Assembly: GCA_905221605.1 (NCBI GenBank)
Contig: CAJNDS010000202.1
Coordinates: 582,404-646,403, forward strand
DNA from: Symbiodinium natans
Lineage: Eukaryota > Sar > Dinophyceae > Suessiales > Symbiodiniaceae
Direction of reading: 5' to 3'
DNA length: 64,000 nt
The notes under the pieces are model-generated. The model searched no databases. It saw only the letters and a program-made list of their open reading frames with translations, and was not told where the DNA came from. Position 1 is the stretch's first letter. Every line of letters begins with the position of its first letter. The translations under genes and the position numbers were made by a program. Below, in pieces: positions 1 through 12,076 of the stretch.

Positions 1-1970
1 TGCTGACTTCACCAGAGGCATGTGAGACAAACAAGTCGACCCAGACATGCTTGTCTCCAGCTGGCTCAGTGTTCTCCCCAACCGCACGAATGCACAAAGA
101 CACAGAAAAAGACCGAAGCAGAGATAGACACAGACACACAAAGAGACACGCGACACACACACCGCATATGCACACACTACCCGCGACACGCACTGCGCGC
201 GGCGCACAGTTTTCGGCTACATGAGTGAGCGGAGCGTGTTCTTGTCAGAAAAGAAAGAGCCCTTGGAGTTGGGAGTGTTGTGCAACTCCAAATTGCTAAT
301 CCGAGCCTTAAGCACCCAAGCCGCCACCTGAAGGATTTTGGTCCAGAAGCACACCTCACTCCACGACCATTCGGGGCTTTCCTGTTGGCCGCATGTTCTT
401 CGTGCTGGTTGGCATCTTGGTAACGATGCATTCTGAAAGCACCCCGGATGCACGGAGAAAGCTGAGGGAGAGCCTGATAAGTTGGTTTCGGAAAACTGAA
501 GCGCGAAACTCGCTAGGGGGCTCGCAGTTCCCGAAATCCTACTAAGATTCCCGGTGCCTAGCCGAGCCAATGGGCATTTTTGCTCCAAGATCCAAGTGCT
601 CGCATGCGGAGCCTACTGGGTACTGCGGTGCCATTGAAGACCAAGACTGTGGCAGATCATCTTCACATGAGCAGCAGGACCCTGTGGCCCCCATTGCCGT
701 CAGGTCCTGCGTTGTCAGTCACGTCACAATGAGGATGAAGGCCTGGCTGAGCCTAGCCTTTCCTGTTAGCTTTAAGCGCTTGCACCATCGGTAGCCTAAC
801 ATGAGCCCGACCAGGCCGACACACATGAGTATCCTCTTTTCGAGTTTTTTTCAGTTCATGTCTGGACATGGGTCTACATGGGTCCTCGTCAGGCTTAGAC
901 GCCGGGCCGGGACAGAGAAACTTGTCTTGGGCCAAAGCGACAACAAGGCTTGTCAAGGCAAAGGCTCACGCGAGCGATGTCATAAATTCTTGCACAAAGG
1001 TGACCAGGCATGTTTTCCGTAAGCGAACTGCTTCGTTAACGTGGGGGAGCACCCCAGGGGATGGTGCGAGACGTGCCCACAGCACATCACAAGAAATCTG
1101 TGAGCTTACTGCTCTTCTCACCGGCTCCTGGCATCAGACTGTGCTGTCTGCATGATCCCATGCTTCGCAACAAAAGATAGTCGCTACCGTCATCGTTGTC
1201 GCCATCATTTAGGTGTCATCACCATCATCGTCATCATCGCCATCCTTCGCCGTCGTCGCAATCATCCTCACCATCCTTTTCATATACATCATGAACACCA
1301 CCAGTATCATCCTCATCCTCATCATCACGAGCTATCCCCGCATCACGACCATCATGACCCTTGTCATCGTCATCATGGTCATGGAGCGACGGCCGGGGCC
1401 AGGATTTTTGTCTGGGCAGCATTGAGCATTTCAGCAACTGTCCTGCTGAGCTGAGAAAGGGAGCCACAACCTCACGCAAAATGAGCGCGCTGCTGCTTCC
1501 AAGATGGGACCATTGACCAAGCCATGGCCGAGGTGGCAGCCGACAGAAGAGGTGAAACCTCGCTGCAGGCGACATTCTTCATGGGTTGGCAAGGATCATT
1601 CGACAGCCAGGCCTGGAACTCAAACGCCGCTTCTTCTCCCTGTACACACTGAGGCACTCGTGCTCGTGCAAAATACCTTGGCCAACAACCGGATGCTTCG
1701 TGACGAGCCTTAATGTGGCACTGGGTGCAGTACAACTACCTAAGTAGTAAAGCCGACGGAAACCTATTTGTTTCACGAGTTTTGTTGCAGCTAGCTGATG
1801 TATGCAAAAGTTAATTCGTTCAAGGAGAGTTCAATGAACAGAGCTTCCGTTTGAGCCTTGCCTCCAAAGGCAGATACAGCGTCAAGAGTGAAGAGCGTTG
1901 GCTTCAACACAACATTGCAGCACTCAAGGTTTCTGGCCTTAGAGGCCTTGGCAGGAAGCTCAGTGTAGCC
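1..1970. other. no gene recognised; repeats and weak open stretches
   Basis: No convincing gene was found here. A minus-strand open stretch at about 217-400 reads like a helical segment (SEVCFWTKILQVAAWVLKAR) and could be an exon, but its splice sites are unclear. Another weak minus stretch lies at 753-956. The trinucleotide repeat at 1190-1390 is listed separately. Confidence 0.3.
1190..1390. repeat. imperfect ATC/CAT trinucleotide repeat
   Basis: The tract is dominated by diverged cat/atc/gtc triplets. In one frame it would read as an Asp- and His-rich low-complexity peptide, but no flanking coding signal supports translation. It looks like a degenerate microsatellite. Confidence 0.6.
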
Positions 1971-4340
1971 TCATTTAAAACCTTTTGCTTTTTTGCAGAC
2001 CGAAGCACCAAACACATTATGTGACACCGTCTGTGCTCGATTGGATCCCACAGAAAGCCAAAGAGTGCAGAAGAGTAGCTCTTCTCGCGCTGTCAGCCAG
2101 TTCTTGTGGCAGTCTGCCATGGCCTCAGATATGAACCGTACTGCTTGGTAACGCAGACGACACATGAGACGCGCATGAAATAAGTTTCTGTGGCGGGCAT
2201 GTAGCGGTCCATCTTTTTTTGAGCTCTTTGAATGTCTTCCCCAATCTCTCGCAAAGTGTTTTCTTTCAGCGCTTTTTTACGGGTCCAGTGTGTGTGCTTC
2301 AAATCTAAGCTGATCGTCCAGACCTTGTGGCAAAGTCAAGGTCCCACTTTTCATATCTGCACAAGATCAAGAAGCTGGAGCCGGCATGCGTCAAGTTTGT
2401 GAGGCTCCGGCACCGTTGTGGTCGTCCATGAGCTTTCTGCATTCTGAATCGTGCAGGGCCTCTGCACACACGGAACGACTATGAACGGCTGAATGGGCGA
2501 AGCATGGAAAAGCAGCACTGGAAAACTTTGCGTCGACTTGCCGACTTAGAACTTCTGGCCTTCAGCAGCCAGAATGACGTCTCGTACCTAAGTTGCTGGC
2601 AGCTCTTTATACGGTGCCTGCGCTGAGGTACCAAAGCTAAGTCAATGTCTTTGGCTGTTGCTCCATGAAGGCTCTCCAAGCCTCCAGCTTTGACAAAAAG
2701 GCAAGACAAGAGTCCCTGCGCAGATCATTGCATCTGAAGGAAATCTTTGGCTGGGCTGCTCACATCGTTCACCTCTGACATCGCCTTGCAACTTTGGATG
2801 TCTGGTGGCGCGACAAATGTAGACTTACTTCGAAGCAATGAGACACGACAGTGAGTTGAACAGAAGATACACAGATATACACCGATATACTAGAGAAGTA
2901 CTGCTTGAATCAAAAGAGTCCCGGCCTTGTCATAGTGCTCTCTGGCCCCTTCAAACTCACCAAATGCAGAGGCCATCTCCTGGAAGTCGCTTCGCACCAT
3001 CGTAAAATGAACACAATGGCCTCGCTTGAAACCGCCGTACATCTTCTTGTATGCACGAATGGCCGCTGGTGGCTCAGCAATTGCAGTACTTGCCACTGAA
3101 CTTCACCGGAAAGAGGTTAAGAAGGTCACATGCCCCTCAATTCGATCTTCATACCTCAAGGCTGTTTGGCGCTGGGCCCGTGCTTGGCTGACATAACTGT
3201 CCTGCAAAGCAAACCCACGAAGCCGAGGCCCACGAGTCGATGCTTGTGGGATGGCCACCCCCACTTAAGGCCGAAGAAATCTTAAGAACCTTGAAGTTCT
3301 GCAGGACACTGTGGGGGGGAAGGATGGAAAAGGAGCCCTTTCGGGGAGTTTAAGCCCAACGGCTCCTTGTCTGCGTTCTCTCTTTCCGCCTGCTGCCGCT
3401 CTCGCTCAAGCTCCTGTGTTTCGCCACCATCTTCCACTTCGGGCGAATCCCTACACGCTTCGCGCTGCTCCTTGGCGATCTCCTCCGTACCCTTCTTCTC
3501 CTGCGGTGCTCATGTTTAGCGTGAAGGAGAATCACAAGAGCCCATGCCGCAAGGTGATCTGAATGCTAAGGGGGCAGCCTTGCTTCCAAAAACAAGGTTT
3601 AGGGGAGAAGCCTGAGCGCTCGCACTCAGCAGAAACAGGGCATGTCCGACGACTTGGTGCGCAATGCTGGAACTTGGTTGACTTGGAGGAGAGCTGCGAC
3701 ATCCTTCTTCTTTGGCTTGTCCTTAAAGGAGATCGCGAATCGCACACCAGGTAGAAGCCACACGTATGAGCCACTCTTGGCACTAAGCCAATCTGGGCAA
3801 GCAGTACGTGGCACTACACCAGTACTCCAGGCTTCGGGCTGTGCAGTCGCATGAACGGCCTTTGCAGCTCTTAAGCGGTCTTGCGTGGTCTTTTTGGTTC
3901 ACGGTATGTGGCATGCAGCATTTGCAGCCCTGACCAGCTGAGGATGCAGCCATCTTGTGTGCGACCTTTTCGTTTCAGTTTGACGGCCTCAGCATTCTGA
4001 TCGTCTATGATCGTCTCGATCTGCTATGGCATATTGCAGCATTAGTAAGCAAAATCAATAGCCCTGCAAGAGCATCTGAGGCACAGTGAATGAAGATTCA
4101 CAGCTTGGGTCCTGCCGAAACATCTCCCACACGCGCACTGAGATGCACTGTGGGAATCAGAGGGGGAGCTTGGAGATGCTGCGCCTGGGGTCTGCGTGGC
4201 AAGGGTGCTCTGTCCCACCTCTGTCAAGAGCATCCGAAGCGCCAGGGATGGAACGCATGAACCACGCAACCATACTCAAAACGGTCTCAACACTATACAG
4301 GGCCACATTTCCTCTTGCAGTCTGGTATCTGAGGGTAGGA
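1971..4340 (-). CDS. unrecognised multi-exon protein with charged helical segments
   Basis: I do not recognise this protein. Coding segments in order on minus are: about 4205-4340 (acceptor CCCTCAG, donor GACAGAG/GTGGGA; reads YQTARGNVALYSVETVLSMV); about 3640-3803 (SYVWLLPGVRFAISFKDKP); about 3340-3505, very rich in Glu, Lys and Arg (KEQREACRDSPEVEDGG); about 3157-3205 (DSYVSQARAQRQTAL, acceptor TTTGCAG, donor TTGAG/GTATGA); about 2925-3090 (IRAYKKMYGGFKRGHC, then FGEFEGAREHYDKAG); about 2170-2302 (ENTLREIGEDIQRAQKKM); and 1971-2123 (AMADCHKNWLTAREELLF). Residue pattern and phases suit one helical, possibly TPR-like, cytoplasmic protein. Joining the last two segments needs a 47-nt intron (2124-2170). 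One gene or two cannot be settled by eye. The phosphatase gene lies just upstream on the same strand. Confidence 0.5.
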
Positions 4341-4887
4341 CAGTGACCAATCAGAAGGCGACCCGTGCAAGACAGCTGAAGGCATTCGCAACACAAAGTG
4401 GAGAAGATATTTTTAATGGGCTGGATTGGATGGTTGCTTTGCTCGCTTGTCTCCATGGAAGCAAAGGCTCCTGAGACTCTTCAGGGTAGGGCCTTGGGTG
4501 GAAATGGAGGACTTCAGCAAGCGGTGTCCAGCTTGCACGTTGTCACTGTGGCGCCGGCATATGCATGCTTATTGATCTGGTATGCTGCTCGTTTCATCCT
4601 AAAGTCATGGCCGTGCCCCAGCTCAATTCCCCTTCGTCGAACAAGGCTGCAATTTCCTACGCGTCATTGGAGTCAAAGTTGAACTTTGGCAAGGTGCATT
4701 CCGCTCGCTCCCCCTCTCACACGTACACAGAGACGGGGCAACAGACCATCTGCTCCAGCGTCTTTCAACCGTGCCTCGATTACCAGTGCTCTGCACATGG
4801 TGCTTGAGACATCTGTACAAGTACGGTGTTCTGAAGCCCCACAACTCTACAGATCGGGTTGCAGTTGAAATTGCCTGCTGCCTCCGA

Positions 4888-6311
4888 TCAGCTGTCAAGC
4901 TGGCTTACAGCTTCTCGGGCCGATCGGGCCTCGTAAGTCATGAAGGATGGAGCCAGTTTGCCCGTATCATCAGGAGCAAGCCTGATTACAGCACCTTTGT
5001 TGCCAGCGTGCCCCAAGTAGTTTGGAGCAGAGAATACTGTGATGCAGTCAGGATGTGTCCACTCGAAGCCACCTACTTTGACCTCATGCGACCGGATTAG
5101 AAGCCGAAGACCGTTTCTTCGCAAGAAGGCGGAGGTAACGTTTGGACCAAAGATGTAGCAACCTTTCCGAACTCTGTATGAGGGACCGTAGCCCGTCTTG
5201 CCTCTAGGGTCTGCCCAAAGGAGATCAACAATCAAGCGCTGTACCTCCGCCTCGTCTTCCGGCAGCTTCGCCAAGGCTTGCAAGTCCGTGGCGGGATCTC
5301 CACCGCGAGGCAGAGCCGCGATATCTTCGAGTGTCAACTCGGTGTTGCGTGGCGGCAAGGACACATTGTCTGGATTGTAGCCTAACAGGGACAGGTGCTG
5401 ACCTCCACCTCGTCGCCCGCTGAAGCCAACCGCATCGTAGCCTGTACCACCACCGCCTGAGTCACTGAAGGCGAGTCGAGGATCTGGACCAGGCAAACCT
5501 CCATGCACAACAAAGACATCCGAATTCAAGACGTGCGCCAGCGGCATCCATCGAAACATCTCTGAGAAGGCGTCAAAGAGCCTGTGACAATGCACAGACC
5601 TAAAAGCAGCTAAGGACGCGCAAAATGCATGTTTAGCATTATGACATGTGTATATATGCATATATAATATATGTATATATGTCAATGTTGTACCATGTCC
5701 TATACAATCCTTTGGTCGACATGCCTGCGGCCAGCGCAACCATAGCGGTCGCGAATCTCAGCTGCAAAGCCATAGCGCAGGTTGAGGTCAGCAGCTTCAT
5801 GATTTCCGCGATTCATGTAAATGTAGGATGGGAACTGCATTTTCAGAAGCAGTAGCGTGAACACCACCTCCAGTGAGTGAGGCCCTCTGTCCACAAAGTC
5901 TCCGTTAAACAAGTATGGGTTCTTGTCCGATGGCATTCCCATTTCGTCAAAAATGTACAGAAGATCGAAGAATTGCCCATGTAGGTCGCCAACAACAATC
6001 ACGCTGTCCACATCTACTCGCTGCAGCGTCCCCTCCGCCTGAAAAATCCTACAGGCATCAGTCACCAGCTTCACCGCATCATCGACCGAGAACATTGGCT
6101 GTCCGGCATGCTGTGCAAAAGCATCCAGCGATGATCTAACAAAAGCATCATCTACGGCATGGTTGTACCGAAGCGTATATTTGTTGATCGTCTCAGGCAA
6201 GCCATGCTGCACTTGCACTGGAACCTCTTCATGAGTATCATGAGTTTGCTCTGCGGGATGTAGCTGAACGAACCTGATTTCAGAGGCTCCATGAAAGTCT
6301 TCATGCTGCAT
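4888..6311 (-). CDS. serine/threonine protein phosphatase, PPP superfamily (PP5/PPEF-like)
   Basis: This is a metal-dependent protein Ser/Thr phosphatase, presumably cytosolic or nuclear. Two coding blocks carry the full PPP signature in order. The first, about 5727-6311, has GDLHGQ, GDFVDRG and RGNHE, which supply the metal ligands and the catalytic Asp/His. The second, 4888 to about 5603, has VHGG, a RSHEV motif, FSAPNY and GNKGA near the C-terminus, ending at a stop at 4888-4890. The junction reads RYGFAAEIRDRYG, then LFDAFSEMFRWMPLA, matching the PP5 order. An intron of about 125-150 nt, containing TA-rich sequence at 5641-5690, separates the blocks, but its exact sites are ambiguous. A Gly-rich insert follows the VHGG block. 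The N-terminus may extend upstream: residues before GDLHGQ (NKYTLRYNHAVDDAF and on) are not diagnostic, and no TPR or EF-hand was identified. Confidence 0.9.
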
Positions 6312-6555
6312 TTAGAGCAAATGAATCTCTTAACTATTCAAGGAACTCAATCTTGACGGGGAGGTCTGCACAAGCATTTTGCATGGATCCTGGCGGCGGG
6401 AAAGCTTCCAGACACGGACAGCCAAACAATCGAGCTGCGAGGGACTGTGTATGACTGTGTTCATCTTGGCTAAGCCTACATAACTGCGCAACACCCGATT
6501 TACTTCGCATCGATAGCGCATGGGCGCGAGCCTCTCGAGACCGACTGGAACTTAC

Positions 6556-7768
6556 CACCGGAGTTGTCCAAGATCTTGTCACCAAGAATATCCAAGATAT
6601 CAGCAAAGTCCCAGGTGGAAACGTCCTGGCCGTTGACCGTCTTGACCTCAGTGGACTCGTAGAGGCTTGTCGTGATTTTCGAACTTAAGGCTTCCGAAAG
6701 ACCTGGCTCCAAAAACCCTCCCCCCTGGATCAAAAAAACAGGGAGACAACCACTCTCAACTCTGAACCAACAAGCCTAAGTCCTCAATTCCTGGATGGCA
6801 ACTAACTCAACCCCAAACCCGAATGGTCCGGTTGTCTGAGCCGGCCCGATATTCTGACAATTCGTTGGATTCGTCGAAGTTTGCCGTCGATCGTATGTCA
6901 AGTGGAAGCGACCTGCTTATTCAGCTAAAGCACCCCTCTAAGATCCTACTCCTTTCTACTCCACTGCCAGACCCAGAATAACATGGACCGCCCGTGCTAG
7001 AAGACTTGAAGCCGGTGGCGTTTCTGAGTTCCCTTTTGTCTCACTCCTTGTTTCAGCTATTTCCTCTTTTGCTGAAGCTGGGACAGGAGGAGAGTTCTCA
7101 AGTTTCTTTGCCTGCGCTGTCCGCATCCATCTCCTCTCAAGAGAGGAGAGGCCACGCAGCTTCCAGTTGTTGGAGTTGTTGGAGGTTGTGACAGTCACAA
7201 CTTGCTCTCTACAAATATCTACAAGAACTCTACGGTCTCTAGTGCCGGATTAGCACCCAAACCCTGTACACATGTGATCGAGAAAGTCAAGCTGCCACAA
7301 AGCCTTTTTCGACTCCAGCCCTTTGAGCTCTGCCTTGTGGATCTCCGGGATATCGCTCCTCATATCAAAGTTATGAATCTAAATCTCTACGAACTCGTGC
7401 ATGAGCATCAGGTCCTTGCCGAGCTCCCAAACCATAGCACCCTTGCCGCTCCTTACTTTAATCACTTCCCGCTACACATGATGTTGCATCCTGCCTTATC
7501 ACAAGTTATTTCCGCCACCACAAGTGTCAACAAGGCTCGCACTGGGGGCATAAGCGAGCACACCAAAAGGACGCGAGCCGAACTCCGCCACATGTCTGGA
7601 CTGGATGGAGTTCGGGTCGCTTGCGTCGAACACTTGCACATTCGGAATCCTCCTGCCCTCGCTGTCTCGAAGACTTGCCCTTATGGCGATGTTCGTTTTT
7701 TGCCTCCGTCTCATGAAAAGCGCAGCTGCGCTTGCGACTGCTTTGCAGTTGAAGGCGTTGATCCTCAA
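6556..7768 (-). CDS. unrecognised multi-exon gene
   Basis: No family is recognised. Coding segments on minus: about 7500-7768 (KTNIAIRASLRDSEGRRIPN, then FDASDPNSIQSRHVAEFGS); about 7395-7450 (MVWELGKDLMLMHEF); about 7245-7372 (DMRSDIPEIHKAELKGLESK, then WQLDFLDHMCTG); about 6956-7198 (SAKEEIAETRSETKGNS); and 6556 to about 6725 (SLYESTEVKTVNGQDVS, then FADILDILGDKILDN). The last segment ends at a textbook donor, CCGGTG/GTAAGT, at 6550-6556. The next downstream gene on the same strand is the phosphatase, but the phase of this donor does not fit the first phosphatase block, so I treat them as separate. Codon use and charge pattern make coding likely; the number of genes is uncertain. Confidence 0.45.
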
Positions 7769-8696
7769 CAGCCATGCGCTTCACGAGAACGACAAAGCAT
7801 CCCGCTCACGCATGAAGCTGAACACTCAACAGTCCTGACACTGTTTGGCAAAGGGACTGTCTTGGAGGATTGAGCAGCGCCATCCCGAAGAGCCTCTGCG
7901 CAATCGAGGTCGGCCAGCCTCGATTGCATGACATTTGTATTGCACATGTGTTCGGCGCAGGTAAGTCCAGCGACAACTCTCAGTACGTGTTTGAAGACCG
8001 CTAAGCAGGATGGCAAGATTGCAAGCAGAGCCACCTCTTGCAACATAAAGTGCCTTGTTGCAGGGATGTTCAGAACAGTTTTGATCGAGCTTTCTCGCAT
8101 CATTCGCATCATTCAGCCAGGCCTGATCATTGCCTGGGTCATGGAGAGCCAGCCTCCGGCATGGTGGATCCATTAGTGATCCATTGCTGGCTCTCCCAAC
8201 TCTTGAGCCTTGTGGATGCTGGAACTGCGGCTCTCTGTCAAATGGCAAGTCTGACTCGGGTAAGGCGACAGTGTAGATATGTGTAGATAGGTCAAACAGC
8301 AAATGCAGTTTTCGCCAGCCTTCAAAGGTCGTGTCTCACAGTGCAGAGGGGTCCGCATGACCTGTACGCAACTTGTGCTTCAGCAGCTAATTACGCATCC
8401 CTTGCTGGCAACCTGTCTCGAAATGTCTCGAAGTGGACGAGTGACAACTTGACGAGCGATCATTGGACAGCACCGGCCCGATGGATTTGGGCCGTGAAGC
8501 GTGCCATCTGCATCGCTTCCACGTCGCGCTGAGGCCGCCTGGATTGTTCGCGGTTTCAGGAGCTGGCTCAGGAAGCTGGCATTTGTGGATCTCGTCTGTC
8601 GTTCTTCATGGGATAGCATGGGCAACGCATGCACCAGCAGAACTCGCTCGGAATGAGGTCAATTGGCCACGTCACTGTCGCTTTAGAAATGTCAAC

Positions 8697-8798
8697 CTGG
8701 AAACAGTTGTGGAAGAATGAAGCGTAAGCCAGACGGTTTGGACGGCTCTGCTGGTCGCACTTGCCAAACTTCTGGTCTTCTGTGTCGCAGGCTGAACC
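8697..8798 (-). CDS. single internal exon, Cys-containing, unrecognised
   Basis: A 102-nt exon, phase 0 to phase 0. It starts after a pyrimidine-rich acceptor (CTGCTTGCAG/G) and ends at CCAG/GTTGAC. It encodes 34 residues beginning GSACDTEDQKFGKCDQ and ending FFHNCFQ, with three cysteines. The matching phases and good sites make it a likely internal exon of a minus-strand gene, perhaps the one whose exons lie at 6556-7768. No domain can be named. Confidence 0.45.
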
Positions 8799-8799
8799 C

Positions 8800-10640
8800 T
8801 GCAAGCAGCAGGGTGCCCGGGTTCTCACTGGAGCCGGTATTTGCATCATTTGCACATAAGCCAGCTGCCCAGCTACGACCTCGTCTGAGCTGAGCTTTCG
8901 CTGAGAATCGCTAGGAAACAGCATTAATGATGATAAGTTGTTGACCGGTCTTGCCCTGTTGCCTGGCACTACTTGCCTCCAGCGTCAGCTGTTTGGGGGC
9001 AGGCCTGCGTTGACACGTATCCTGATCGCTGGGGTGGCCCGGGCGTGCCCGCCCGCAGAATGTCCCTGGAGTGCAGGAGTGCCCACCACAGAGTATCCCT
9101 AACGTGCCCGCACGCACACTAGGAGGGACCAGCAAAAGATGCCTGGAGGCCCTTGAGGATGTTTGTTCTGAACTCACAGTTGGTGATCCGAAAACGGAAG
9201 TTTGAGATGGCATGTGTATTCATTTCAAAACCGTGCGTATTTCTGCAACGTGTTTAAAACCGTGTTAAAATAGGTGACCGTGTTTAAAAACTCTACAATT
9301 CGAGTGTACATAAGAAATATGCGTAAAAAATTGATTCGTGATGAAAAATGAGGCGTGTCTGTTTTCAAAAAGTGCTGCGATTTGCAGTACGCCTGTCTCC
9401 TACGCGCGCGCGGAAATCTTTGAATTTCCTAGACACTGTAAATGAAACCACAGCGCGAAGCGCAGAATGCTAGACACGCCCTCTGACCTCTATAGGGATA
9501 GCGGGATCAAGGAGATGGCATGAGATGGCTCTTTCCGCGAGGCAGCCCAGCCTCTCTCCGATGCCAGGTCCGGTGCTAAACTTAGACAAGACAACACCTG
9601 GACCACAGGGCATTGCTGGCAGGGCGCCTTTCGGAAGTTGATAGACATCTCTCGATCCACACCTGCTCTGTCGGACCTCGCACACGCGTCTCCCTTATAA
9701 ATGGGAGCAAGCTGCAAGCAATCTCAATCTTTGTTGCTGGCATGTGTAGACGGAGTACACATACAGCTTTCATAGCATATCATATCAACAGGGTATTCGG
9801 CGAGAGGAACAGAGTCAAGCCTGCATGTTTCAATGCTAGCAAGTCACGAGCCAGCTGGAGGCGTCTTCCGTGCTTTTGGCAACAATCCAGAGGGCGGTAG
9901 GAGTCAAATGCATTCCAAGAGCTTCCACAGGTCTGCCATCCACATCCAATCTTGCAATCTGACGCCTGTGGCATGCACGCAATGTTCAGCACAACTACAT
10001 GATGTTGCTCTAAGTGTCCTGGGCTCCAGGACAACACAGCGAGATCACAGCCGTGCTGCTTCACTTCTCAATTTGAGGGTTTCCGAAATTGGGGGTACCT
10101 CATTGAGGTCCTGATTTCTAAGAAAATCCTACTCTTTGGGGGGTTGTATGAGGGGTCCCCTATTTCGTAAAGCCCCATTTAAGTTTCAAGGAGGCAGTGG
10201 AACTGATTCATTCAACATCAGTCGGGCTGCCAGCAGACATTTCCGGACGTCGAACCGCCGAGGCTTTAAGGTTGGTTTGGTGCTGATGCAGAGCAAGCTG
10301 CCGTTTGGGTAGTCTTGTGAGGCCACTGGCTTTCATTGGCTGTCATTTCATGTAACAATACAGCTTCGGAACTGCGCTGCATGGTGGTCTCCGACATGGT
10401 CCCAAACGATTCAACAAGTGACTCAACAAGTAATTGTGTAGTATCGTGTAGCGAACAATCAACTTTTTGGGATCCCAGACTCTTTACGGGCGTTGCAAGC
10501 TGGACTTGCTTTTAAGGAGCCTGCGCTTGGCAGCCCTGAATTATCTGCGGGCAACCATGAATAAAGAAAAACTATTGCAAAGTCTTGACATTAAAAAGGA
10601 CTATATTACATGCACTGTCGAAGATTGCGTCATCCAACCA
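8800..10640. other. no gene recognised; AT-richer stretch and GGTACC-containing repeat
   Basis: No convincing coding exon was found. The stretch 9220-9470 is AT-richer than its neighbours and holds repeated GTTTAAAA-like words. The stretch 10060-10170, with aattgag, ggtacctcat and ggggt words, resembles the diverged block at 44930-45250, suggesting a dispersed repeat. Confidence 0.3.
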
Positions 10641-10642
10641 CC

Positions 10643-11064
10643 TCAAAGACCAAGTTGCCTTGGATACAATGTGCCGTTTTGCGGGCACAAAACCAATGAT
10701 TCGCCCGCCGTACTGGAAGCCAGAATGCCCCATGTCTGCTCGCGGCGCTCGCGGTTGGGAGAAGAACACTCTTGCTCCGCCAGTCCGTCGCGAATCACAG
10801 CGATTGTACGCAGAGGCTCCAGCATACGCGCAACTTTCCAGATTCTGCTGTGATTCTGCCGCAGGTCCCATACTGTATGACCATCATGTTGCAAGACGAG
10901 TAGCTGAATAGGCTCCGAATTTACAGCTGCAATGCTGGCAAATGGCGCCCACAACATGTGGCCAGCATCATGGGCGATCTGAAGCGGCTGAAATGTTCCA
11001 GATTCCCCAGTGAGCTGCGCTATTTGCGAGTCGTACAATCCATATCTGTCACCTGCGTCGTGCC
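10643..11064 (-). CDS. exon of a possible beta-propeller (WD-like) protein
   Basis: The open stretch is preceded by a good acceptor (CGACGCAG/GTGACAG) that puts a Gly-Asp-Arg-Tyr start in frame. It reads YDSQIAQLTGESG, AHDAGHMLWAPFASIAA, then IQLLVLQHDGHTVWDLRQNH and KVARMLEPLRTIAVI. The alternation of hydrophobic strands with a WDLR ending resembles a WD40 blade, but one blade is not proof. The downstream end is unclear: the last part, after IRDG, turns low in coding character and may be intron. Function is unknown. Confidence 0.5.
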
Positions 11065-11420
11065 CACCAGACGTGTGGAGCTCAGATCATGTAGTCTAAT
11101 TGGAGCTGAATAACTTCGAAGATATGCGATGATCGACAATGAGCGTGAGAAAGCATGAGTGCCAGAAGTGCCAGTAAGAACTGTTGGCACATTATGTTGA
11201 TACAGTTGATACATAACGCTGAAACATGTTGAAACCTATAGTTGCGACTCCGAAGCTGGCCTAGGAGGACGCGCTCTCCAGCACAGGTCATCGTGACAGG
11301 CCTCATGCCGGAAGAAGCTTCGAGTCTGGAGATGAAAGTGCATGCGAATGGACCAGACAGACGTGCGCGTGTGGGCCTTCATGCGTTCGCGCGTTCGTGC
11401 GTTCGTGCATTCGTGCGTTC

Positions 11421-11731
11421 TCGTTCATGCGTGTGTGTGTGTGTGTGTGTGTCTCTCTCTCTCTCTCTCTCCTGCACGCATGGCCCCCCTCCGAAGAGGA
11501 GAGCCGCCCCCAGGGACGCGCGACGTCCACAGGTCAGTTTGTTGCGGTTACCGCGTTTTTCACGGCCCGCTCTGCAGGTTCGGGCTTCCCAAGCCCTGCT
11601 CATCCGTAAAGGAAATCCCCCCAAAATCCTCTGACACCTCTCTCTCTCTCTCTCTCTGTCTCTGCGTGTCTCTGTCTGTCTCTGTGAGCTGTGCGTCTCT
11701 CTGTGTCTCTGTGTCTCTGTGTCTCTGTGTC

Positions 11732-11795
<64 letters not shown>

Positions 11796-11800
11796 TGGGT

Positions 11801-11833
<33 letters not shown>

Positions 11834-11978
11834 TGTGTGTGTGTGTGTCTCTGTGTGTGTGTGTGTGTGTGTGTCTCTGTGTGTGTGTGTGTGTGTCTCT
11901 GTGTGTGTGTGTCTCTGTGTGTGTGTGTGTGTGTCTGTGTCTCTGTGTGTGTGTGTGTGTGTGTGTCTGTGTCTGTGT

Positions 11979-12015
<37 letters not shown>

Positions 12016-12052
12016 TGTGTCTGTGTCTGTGTCTGTGTCTGTGTCTGTGCCT
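11421..12052. repeat. compound microsatellite: GT, TCTG, GTGC and GTCTCT
   Basis: Pure and mixed runs of (TG)n, (TC)n, (GTGC)n and (TCTGTG)n extend over about 600 nt, interrupted at about 11475-11640 by ordinary sequence. All frames read through as Cys/Val repeats, which is a by-product of the repeat and not a gene. Confidence 0.95.
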
Positions 12053-12076
12053 AGGACATTGGCACAGATTGAGGAA

